DNA of 23,224 nt. It comes from a virus. How positions within the stretch are numbered: the first letter of the stretch is position 1; the number at the start of each line of letters is the position of its first letter. The stretch covers positions 1 through 23,224 of IMG/VR virus record IMGVR_UViG_3300043773_000329; one strand, given 5' to 3'. Below are positions 13,201 through 18,701 of this stretch, one piece after another. The position numbers and the translations under genes are program-made. The notes under the pieces are model-generated. The model saw only the letters and a list, made by a program, of their open reading frames with translations. It was not told the origin of the DNA and searched no databases.

Positions 13201-14765
13201 ATGCTGTCGGCGGTTTCGACCCCGAACGCCTTGCGGAGGGACGCCGTGAAGTCGCTCCAGATCAGGTTGGTCTGCGCCAGCAATCCGCGAACGCCCTTGT
13301 CCTTGACCAAAGACAGCTTGGCCTGACGCTGCTGCGTGGCCAGCGTGCCGTTGGTGGCCCACCACTCGGCGGGCGAGATGTACTGGTACTCGTCGTGCGC
13401 GATGATGTCGCGGACAGCGTTGGCAACCTCGCCATCGTTGCTGGCTTCACGCAGGCGCTCAAAGCGTTCGGTAGCCTCCTCGCTCTTGGACAGGTACGCC
13501 TGCCGCTCGGACAAGAACTCAGACACGACCTTCCGGCGCTGCTTGGTGGAGAGGCGCTGCTCCAAGGCGTGCCACAGCTCGTGCATCGTGTTCTCGCGCA
13601 CGGAGCCTTGCCGGAACGATTCAGAGAAGATCGACACAGTCTTGCGGAGGTAGCTGTACGAAGCCGTGACCCCACGCTCGGGTGCCGTGCCGCCAACCGA
13701 GACAGACACATCATCGAAGTTGCGGGCACCGACCATGCCCACGAACTCCATGACGGCGTCCCGCGCCTGTCCGCGCAGTCCGTCCGCGATCTTGGTGTCT
13801 TGCAGCAGCTCGTTGACCGTTCCGCGCCAGACATCAGGCTCGACATCGCCAGCCCCGACTTCGCCGCGAAGCGCATCCATCTCAGGATCGCGCCCAGCCT
13901 CGTAAGCAAGCGGCTCCATGGCGTCATCGACCTTGCGGCCAAGAGCCTTCTTGCGGTCCTCCGCGACACGCAGGGACTGCTGATCGATGTAGTTGTCGAA
14001 CTGCTCGTCAAAGATGCCGACCGCCCCGGAGGCGGCCTCGAAGTCCGACAGACCGCCCGCCTTGTACTTCTTGTACTCGCGGATCATCTTGCTGCTGCGG
14101 AACAGGGGGTCCACCAGCGATCCGAGGATGCCGCCCTCCGCAAGGTTCTTGAGGCGACCCTCAAGCTCCGTATCATCCATGTCCGTGGCCAAGTACTCTG
14201 ATACGGCATTCTCGAACGGCGTGCCCTTCACCAAGTCCGACAAGCGACCGTCACTACCTTGGAAGGCGGCAAAGTCCACGATACCGCCGCGCACCGCCTC
14301 GGAGGCCATGGTGTCCTTGGCCATCCACTTGCCCACCTTGCCCAGCTTGCCCAGACGACCAGCCATCCCGAGCGCCGAGAACGGGATCAGGAACTGCGTC
14401 AGCCCCTCCGCGAAGCCGCCAATCATGGTCTTTGATTGGCCGAACACCCGATCCTCGTCGGTGTAGTCCGGCAGCGCATCAAAGGACGCGATATCAAGCA
14501 GACCGTAGACGCCTTGGACCGCGCCTTCCAGACCACGCGGAAGGAACAACAGCGTGTCCTCCAGCGACAGCAGGCCGCCTTCTTCCTCGCCGTTGCGGCG
14601 GTAGGACAGGGCGGCATCGGTTCCAGCGAACTGGCCGGGATTGCCGACAGCGCGGTTTGACGCCCAGTCATAGCCACCCGTGTAGCGAATCTGGGTGGGG
14701 CGGCTGTCGCCAAACAGGCTATTGCTCGGCTGATCGTCCAGCTCGTAGTCGAAGATGTCGCTCAT
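7239..14765 (-). CDS. Giant polyvalent internal virion protein with zincin motif (gp16 position)
   Basis: At 2,508 residues this is nearly twice T7 gp16 (about 1,320) and fills the same slot after the gp15-like gene, so it probably enters the cell with the DNA as part of the ejection channel. The N-terminus (about 65-150) resembles conserved segments of large phage internal proteins. HELWH (395-399) and Glu467 in SPAEWWA form a zincin HExxH...E signature. Coiled coils lie near 965-1041 and 1312-1361. Ala/Pro/Thr linkers lie near 1280-1312, 1362-1422 and 1648-1716, with a helical domain of about 215 residues between the last two. From about 1808 to the end is a helical domain with one hydrophobic stretch (about 2158-2182). 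I see no lytic transglycosylase signature. The start makes an ATGA overlap with the upstream gene. Peptidase activity is inferred from the motif only. It may be processed after assembly. Confidence 0.85.
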   Translation of the reverse strand: MSDIFDYELDDQPSNSLFGDSRPTQIRYTGGYDWASNRAVGNPGQFAGTDAALSYRRNGEEEGGLLSLEDTLLFLPRGLEGAVQGVYGLLDIASFDALPDYTDEDRVFGQSKTMIGGFAEGLTQFLIPFSALGMAGRLGKLGKVGKWMAKDTMASEAVRGGIVDFAAFQGSDGRLSDLVKGTPFENAVSEYLATDMDDTELEGRLKNLAEGGILGSLVDPLFRSSKMIREYKKYKAGGLSDFEAASGAVGIFDEQFDNYIDQQSLRVAEDRKKALGRKVDDAMEPLAYEAGRDPEMDALRGEVGAGDVEPDVWRGTVNELLQDTKIADGLRGQARDAVMEFVGMVGARNFDDVSVSVGGTAPERGVTASYSYLRKTVSIFSESFRQGSVRENTMHELWHALEQRLSTKQRRKVVSEFLSERQAYLSKSEEATERFERLREASNDGEVANAVRDIIAHDEYQYISPAEWWATNGTLATQQRQAKLSLVKDKGVRGLLAQTNLIWSDFTASLRKAFGVETADSMMQQFLAGRVRAGTNSVLSLRGLSKLGVETVYNRTLDSLTDAEVSKINGAMKEGIDNGLTGIELASSIPYPKLLNGFDTTANAIETAPKFGKATDAPPIVFGTEYGKEVPGTNIVRALLVLANDHASSKIKNLADDYLKTIGIVPTPEAKRLLVSIIDGSKRKLEDMISSKKASGAKSTADTGLIETEKGAVDVAAEKAEAAEAAGAAKKQAKISEAIRKEINEGDRQVKQLGLSVKEAIQWMAVSRYQLTDGNIDVVDNFLKKRVGEGDITEAEAKEIFAAATEGVSAKADANKKSGEARAEKDMTELSKRTMSIPITVGEIKQILTLVATAEPQSSLKGGNREFSVTVQSTTLTSLRKARDAAQKNAEAVLKDKGPDSPEYKAAVQKARRKQLEYSRTLDRATLEGVEEAPEKPKGKGKKAVAAEEPQPTTNLTPAPADENTQARIKAEQDRIDAEAKAQIDALDDKRRVAMEESSQLTASINEAPKNLRADIRKKALELKTLAREYEEQVATIRTQAEIVKQSVTAESLPPAAAPTEAPVEAQAEVPAEAAEPVFDVVELNTGPVTTSLFPSTAAPLVPEGTSPKAPKERAASVKRRRKVEREVAAAVEDKADGVVSESPIAAKVEEIVEAKPELAEKLASPDEGVRAEAVDEIADAVEEAPAAAPTAPAGDPASFTLPRDLAGAKPRYGNDVLEFASDYDKVAYILAKDAEGKASKSAPKYRAALEAAGLSVEEAIAHGKVVKQALKEQGVTAVETPVARAAAAEVAPAPVPAAAVPEPTPAAVPAVDVAALKSRRAELQKALKKAEKKQAAAKDMEQEAKAVEEVSSIIKQLKEVDSQLSGATAPAAPAPAAPAAAAPAPAAPAPAAPTPAAAVPTPPVTPPTTPTPPSAAPAPERIRRKPEDIGAEIEAGKIPSAQDAEDLIWWTENNPATLGPKGVNPRNLAPEELVDAWLMEKAATLNFKNLLIEGDDASFLRVVERYVVGRRLERRKLNGGSTDLGKLSMKELETMGLKFLAEESGLNAWDIATQLRTDAKTLREITHRLYRARVVMVASNAEIVRDIGVLQPKMTDNTISDEELIVTMMKILGHGEIVGAVRGVSSEAGRLLRSLRAEIKSSVGDLKISYDTPTAAPTVTPAAPLGTPAVTPTGAPAASAGTSTAASATTAPATPPTGTPPAATPAPAPVSPRVRVKEFDEGTLRQLAALRRIYGEEGIKDILKKLGGRDKIIITFNKYLSLLENQVKKGESIGPIVSNIANAMRRVGFFDFHNELWINALVSSSTTWVGVQGIANSLTATMRPIEQILGGAARAARGYEDGARAMSVGFRTYQGMIRGFMDSTTMLKRAFVEKKPIGTGSTYEAAPQNVLSSRNLPMIRKLATRGGKRTEAEADKFVARADFMLSAFSLPQRLIMTGDEFFKQMNYRGQLYARLYENFEKQGIVGSARETRIKEAMDKAILDGEFLTNERLLKDGQTEAVRNLGPTASMKQINEYAESYKDRLWAEMGATAGTMESSYDIKAMMDASLYGAKEATMQADPRFAWQKSLNQFVSRHPSSRLFLPFVSTPVNALIYAGDRAAPVHLMQWANQRFGSKLADRMEKIGAPNFLVDSLRENESRFIKELNSADPIVRSEAVGRSIVGTAFVGAGMALAASGMITGYGPKNKDERATWIQAGFQPYSIRVGDNWYSFGRLDPFTTLLGTMADLSLASKYANMDEQNFSTIEAGMASLYMSLVNNLTNKGYLQGVKTMVELLSTQDSSAFQKWAVRQAGSLVPFSSMTRTLTDYTDDYKRVNDQSFDDALVSAIYSQIPGLSNENLPARDLMGRPMTRTERAGPDLFSPINMVPVLDDELRSELISLGRAFRGAHYNRDGLDLRRIELEDGRNAFDFLQESTGKITLRGMTMEESVRALIRSDRYKSMSPYSSEYMDSPRVLAIRGEMAKYSARAWVEMQRKYPKLRNAVMQIKQARGLAAVGQAPEKLAIYE
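10588..10658. repeat. 15-base-unit repeat encoding an Ala/Pro linker
   Basis: The plus strand shows about four and a half degenerate copies of GCAGCCGGAGCAGGA. They are read on the minus strand as alternating Ala and Pro in the linker of the giant protein (about residues 1370-1393). The unit is a multiple of three, so copy-number change would lengthen or shorten the linker without breaking the frame. It is coding and not a separate element. Confidence 0.75.
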
Positions 14766-17599
14766 TGCTTGAAGTACTGTTGGTGGGCCTTGATCTGGGC
14801 GTTTTCGAAAGCGTTGATGGATTGCTGATCGTAGGGCAGGGAGAAGTTCCGCATCAGCTTCCTAAGAGCGGCGTTCTCTAGCGAGCCTTCAACCCTAGCT
14901 TCAGTGAACCACGCACTGACGGCGGACACGGTGGGCTGCGAGACAGTCCGATAGGTCGGATTGCCGAAGCTATCCTCCACCATGACCTCAAGCTCCATGG
15001 CATCACGCAGCGGGAGGTCCATCAGCAGCGGGGTGTAGAAGGGATCGATTTTCTCGGCATTGAGGCGCACCGCCGGGAACTGGCTTCCGCCAATGCTTCC
15101 GTTGCCCAGCAAGTTCAGCGACTCGTCCAAAGTCATGCCCGTCTGTGCGTATACCTCGGTGACGACCTGCGACACCAATTCGGTGGACTGCGCGAAGGCA
15201 TCGACATTGTCGAACTGGTCCGCAGCAGCCTCGGTCAACTGTCCGCGCTGGAAGGACAGGTTCTTGCCGCTATTGTTGCGAATGCTGTACTTGACCTCGG
15301 CAACGGATTCGTAGAAGTCTGGGGCGTCAAATGCCTGCTGGCCGACTTGGCCAAGTAGATTCTTGGTTGCGGGGTGGATATCGTCCTCGTTCATGTCGAA
15401 CATGGCCCCAAATGCCGTGGCCTTGGACACAAAGTGCTGCGAAGACGACTGGCCGCTAGCGGCTCTTCGGTTGATGTCCACAATCGACGCGCTCTGCAAT
15501 GACGCCTTAGGACCAGAAATGGCATTTCGAAGTTCGTCGGTGACAGTCTTGTCTACGGTACCTAGATTGTCCAGCGCCTCAAGAGCTGCCTTATTTCCGG
15601 CGGCGGCGGCTTTGGTCGATACTTCTACTTCACCCAAGTTCAGTGGAAGCAGCTCGCGATACTTATCAAGCGCCGCCTGTTGAAATGCTTGATTGACGGC
15701 GTTCATGATCGGACCAGCCGTCTGCGATGCAATGACTCGTTCGCCAGTCATTGATTCAATTCGAGCACCAGCCATCCGCATATTGTCGCTGAAGTCGGCC
15801 ATAGGACCGCTGCGCGGATTGGTGATGTATTCGGGAATCGTAGTGTATCGCTGTCGCATCTGCTCAACACTTGCCTGCTCTTCCCGGGGCAGGTAGCGCA
15901 TCAGATTGGACAGCTCTTCTTCGCCTAGGTTGATCTTGGCCGTCTTGTATTCACTCAGCTTGGTGACAGCCGCAGCTCTCTCAACAAGGAAGCTCTGCTC
16001 TCTTTCTTTCAGCTTAGCATCGGCTTCTTTGGTAATGGCCGTGAAGCGTTCTCGCTTCTGTTCTTGAGTCAGTTCGGTACTCTTGCTGACCTCGAATAGC
16101 CGCTCTCTATGGTACTCTTCAATATCAGCCAAGGCACTGCGGTGTTCATCGTCCAAATCGGTTCCCTTTGAGGGAATAGCGTTCCGCACCGCAGACCTGC
16201 CAATACTTGTCTCAGCTCGCGTGTAGTAATCGTCTCTGCTTGCCCGCTGGAGAGCGTCATTTTCGCTGGTGATCAGGCTGGACCTTTGCTGGTAGTCCTC
16301 GATACTGATCTGCCCATTCGCAAGGCCGTCATTGGCTTTAGACTTGGCTTCGTCAAAAAGGCGTTTTCCGATCAGCCGATCAATCTCCTTGAGCAGATCA
16401 GGAGACGACTGGATCTGTAGGAGCTGCGCCCGCTCATATGCAGAGAACTGCACAAGAGCTTCTTTCTTCATCTCGGAGTCGTTGGCGTATTCTTGGTCGA
16501 TGCGCTTCAAGACATCCTGCTTGAATTGATCTGGGGGCAGATTCTTGTCAACGCCGTTGATGACTTTGTAGCCAGCCGAACCCAACGCACGCGCTCGATC
16601 TCCAGCATCTCGGCGCTCCAGCATGAACTCCGTATCGGTGATCTCTTCCATGGCCTTGTCCAGCGAAGCCATGTAGCTCGGATTGTCACCCAGCTTGCTG
16701 CTGCCAAACGCAATGTCGTCGGCAGCCATGAGCAGATCCTTGGCTTCATCCATCTTGGCGGATCTGGCCACGGGATCGGTGATCAAAGATGCGTTGGACT
16801 TGATGGATGAAACCGTAGCCAGTACGGCCTTTCCTACCTTTTCTTGAATGTTGGGGACGCCGAACGCCCGGTATTCGGCAATCTTCTCTTGAAGCTTTCC
16901 GTGGGCAGTCTCGAAGTCTTGGCCGAGCGTCAGAACGATGGTTCCAATCTCCTCATCCATCCTGTTGCTGCGCCACTGCTTCAGGTTCTCCGCACGGCGA
17001 GCCACGGCGGCGCTGCGGAAGTCGGCGTCGATCTCGTTACGGAACTTGCCAGCCTCCTGCTGCCCGTAGAAGTTGGCGAAGACAGGATTCTTGGCGTACT
17101 TGTCCTGCCACAGCTTGGCAGCAAACTGCTCGGCTTCCTGCGGCTGCTCGATGAAGTTGCCGTTGTCGTCCTCGACCTTGGCGAACTTGTCCACCTCGGC
17201 GGACAGGTCATCGCTGTACTTGCGGAGGAGGTCGCGGGCGGCGTAGGTGTAGTTGCTGTTCCAGAACAGCGGAGAGTAGGTCTCCGAGATCTTGCCGGAG
17301 CGCGTCAGGGCAGCCAGCTTGTTGCGGGCCGCCTCCGGATCCTCCGTGCTGAGGGCGTCCAGCACCTGCTCCTTGTTGGCACCGTAGAAAGCCTCGGCCT
17401 GCTTCTTGGTGGTTTCGGCCATGCCCTCCGCCATGGACATGGCCAGCGTGCTGAAGCTCTTGGAGAGCGGGGACAGGTCGATGATGTTCTGGAGTTCGGG
17501 AGCGCGAATCTCCGGAACGATCATGGCATCGACCGGAGAAGCAATGGGGCGAAGCTGCGCCTCTTGCTGCGGGTTCTCAATTACATAACGCTGTGCCAT
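14762..17599 (-). CDS. Internal virion/ejection protein (gp15-like)
   Basis: The 945-residue protein is larger than T7 gp15 (about 750) but holds its place between the gp14- and gp16-like genes. It is largely helical, acidic and rich in Ala, Gln, Glu and Arg, with no signal peptide or clear membrane helix. That fits a component of the periplasmic ejection tube. The N-terminal part (about 1-200) has a segment with LSTEDPEAARNKLAAL-type helices and aromatic FYGQQEAGKF stretches. The start lies six bases after the gp14-like stop with no good ribosome binding site, so coupling is likely. It ends in an ATGA overlap with the giant gene. Codon use is strongly C/G-ending at both ends but more mixed in the middle (about 15360-16980), hinting at a mosaic gene. 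Assignment rests on order, size and character more than on motifs. Confidence 0.78.
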   Translation of the reverse strand: MAQRYVIENPQQEAQLRPIASPVDAMIVPEIRAPELQNIIDLSPLSKSFSTLAMSMAEGMAETTKKQAEAFYGANKEQVLDALSTEDPEAARNKLAALTRSGKISETYSPLFWNSNYTYAARDLLRKYSDDLSAEVDKFAKVEDDNGNFIEQPQEAEQFAAKLWQDKYAKNPVFANFYGQQEAGKFRNEIDADFRSAAVARRAENLKQWRSNRMDEEIGTIVLTLGQDFETAHGKLQEKIAEYRAFGVPNIQEKVGKAVLATVSSIKSNASLITDPVARSAKMDEAKDLLMAADDIAFGSSKLGDNPSYMASLDKAMEEITDTEFMLERRDAGDRARALGSAGYKVINGVDKNLPPDQFKQDVLKRIDQEYANDSEMKKEALVQFSAYERAQLLQIQSSPDLLKEIDRLIGKRLFDEAKSKANDGLANGQISIEDYQQRSSLITSENDALQRASRDDYYTRAETSIGRSAVRNAIPSKGTDLDDEHRSALADIEEYHRERLFEVSKSTELTQEQKRERFTAITKEADAKLKEREQSFLVERAAAVTKLSEYKTAKINLGEEELSNLMRYLPREEQASVEQMRQRYTTIPEYITNPRSGPMADFSDNMRMAGARIESMTGERVIASQTAGPIMNAVNQAFQQAALDKYRELLPLNLGEVEVSTKAAAAGNKAALEALDNLGTVDKTVTDELRNAISGPKASLQSASIVDINRRAASGQSSSQHFVSKATAFGAMFDMNEDDIHPATKNLLGQVGQQAFDAPDFYESVAEVKYSIRNNSGKNLSFQRGQLTEAAADQFDNVDAFAQSTELVSQVVTEVYAQTGMTLDESLNLLGNGSIGGSQFPAVRLNAEKIDPFYTPLLMDLPLRDAMELEVMVEDSFGNPTYRTVSQPTVSAVSAWFTEARVEGSLENAALRKLMRNFSLPYDQQSINAFENAQIKAHQQYFKQ

Positions 17600-17605
17600 A
17601 GTGGA

Positions 17606-18253
17606 TTATGCGTAGGGGGCCATGCCGTAGCCCGGAGTGTACTGATTGCTTCCGGGATACACTCCCGTCTGCTTGTAGGTGATGTCGGCGTAGGTGCCAT
17701 AGGCATCCAGAGCGCCAGCACCAATCCTAAGCATTGCGCCAAGGTAATCAGGCTGCTCGACAGGCTTCGGCATGGCGGACACGATGGCGGCCTGCTGGTT
17801 GGAGCGGATGCCTTCCATGTTCAGCTTGATCTGCGCGTTCTGCCAAGTCTGGTTCCGGATGGTAGTCTGGGCAAAGCCCAGCTCCTGCCTGCGGAAGTCG
17901 TTGAGCAGCGCAGCCACGGAGCCACCAGCGGCCCCGGATTCGCCCGCAGTGACGCGGGCCGTGGAAGCCGCAGCCTCGGCTCGGCGCGAGGACATCTCGA
18001 TGGCTTCGGCAGCGGAGGCAGTCTCCTGCTGCTGGCGGGTCAGGAGCGCGTTGTACTGGTTGATGGCGTTGGCAGTGGCCGCTTCCTTGGTGGCCTTGTA
18101 CTGCTGGTTCTGGTACTTGCTCATCGCCCGCGCATTGGCCGCCTGCTGCGCGATACCAATACCAGCGGAGAGCGTGGTGATGGCCAACTGAGTGGTCGCG
18201 ATGGCCGTGGCAGTCATGTTGCCCACGGCAGCGGCGATTGCGGGAAGGCACAT
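17606..18253 (-). CDS. Internal virion protein (gp14-like)
   Basis: The 215-residue protein matches T7 gp14 in size and position. Residues about 5-40 are hydrophobic and Ala/Thr-rich (AIAAAVGNMTATAIATTQLA and on), consistent with the membrane-spanning part that gp14 provides in the outer membrane during ejection. A long helical Gln/Ala/Glu-rich region follows (about 45-150), then a Gly/Tyr/Pro-rich tail. In the usual T7 model it is ejected first and forms the outer-membrane pore. The start lies one base after the gp13-like stop (TGATATG), the same junction as between the two tail tubular genes. It shows no cleavable signal peptide of normal form. Confidence 0.83.
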   Translation of the reverse strand: MCLPAIAAAVGNMTATAIATTQLAITTLSAGIGIAQQAANARAMSKYQNQQYKATKEAATANAINQYNALLTRQQQETASAAEAIEMSSRRAEAAASTARVTAGESGAAGGSVAALLNDFRRQELGFAQTTIRNQTWQNAQIKLNMEGIRSNQQAAIVSAMPKPVEQPDYLGAMLRIGAGALDAYGTYADITYKQTGVYPGSNQYTPGYGMAPYA

Positions 18254-18254
18254 A

Positions 18255-18701
18255 TCAGTAGCGTTTGATCATGTATTGGTAGTGGGGATGACCTTCGACC
18301 TGTTCGTGCGGCGTGAAGCCAAGTCCGGCGGCCCAACGGATGTGGACCTTGTTCCTGACATCGAAGATGTTCGACAGCAGGACAGCTTCTCCGCGCAGGG
18401 CCTCAAGCCACTTGGGCGACTCTTGGACGATCTGCTTGCGGAACTGGGACATGAGGTCGGTCCCGAAGAGCCAAGGGTGCGCCACGGTCGGCAGCGGCCT
18501 ATGGACGCCAAACATCACGAATGGCTCCCCATCGGCGCAGGCGACCCACGCTTGATCGGACACAGCGATGCAGTCGTGGACGATCTGCGACAGCGTCCGG
18601 CCCAAGGCGAACGGGTGCTCAAGCAGCTCCCGGGCATCGGACTTCCGGAGGCTGCCAGAGATGTGCGCGCAGTCCAGCATGGTGGGTGTCCGATAGGTCA
18701 C
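18255..18701 (-). CDS. gp13-like internal/assembly protein (DUF2833-type)
   Basis: With a GTG start at 18701 the product is 148 residues, near T7 gp13 (138). It then begins MTYRTPT, much like the MTIRPT start of T7 gp13 as I remember it, and ends with a VHIRWAAGLGFTPHEQ segment matching the family's HIRFLKTIGAVFHEE-type C-terminus. This fold resembles acetyltransferases (GNAT), but no enzyme activity is established for gp13; it is needed for assembly of the internal proteins. The GTG overlaps the tail tubular B stop as GTGA, suggesting coupled translation. Alternatives are ATG at 18743, with AGGTG upstream but a 46-base overlap and 14 extra unsupported residues, and ATG at 18683, which would lose conserved residues. 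Confidence 0.85.
   Translation of the reverse strand: MTYRTPTMLDCAHISGSLRKSDARELLEHPFALGRTLSQIVHDCIAVSDQAWVACADGEPFVMFGVHRPLPTVAHPWLFGTDLMSQFRKQIVQESPKWLEALRGEAVLLSNIFDVRNKVHIRWAAGLGFTPHEQVEGHPHYQYMIKRY

Noticed and set aside
10674-14201. Further long plus-strand frames (for example 10674-11756 and 12828-14201)
   Set aside because: They lie antisense to well-supported coding sequence, with biased composition and no protein family character.
16844-18268. 474-codon plus-strand frame opposite the gp14- and gp15-like genes
   Set aside because: It is antisense to two internal virion genes whose order and character are clear, and it has no ribosome binding site or motif.
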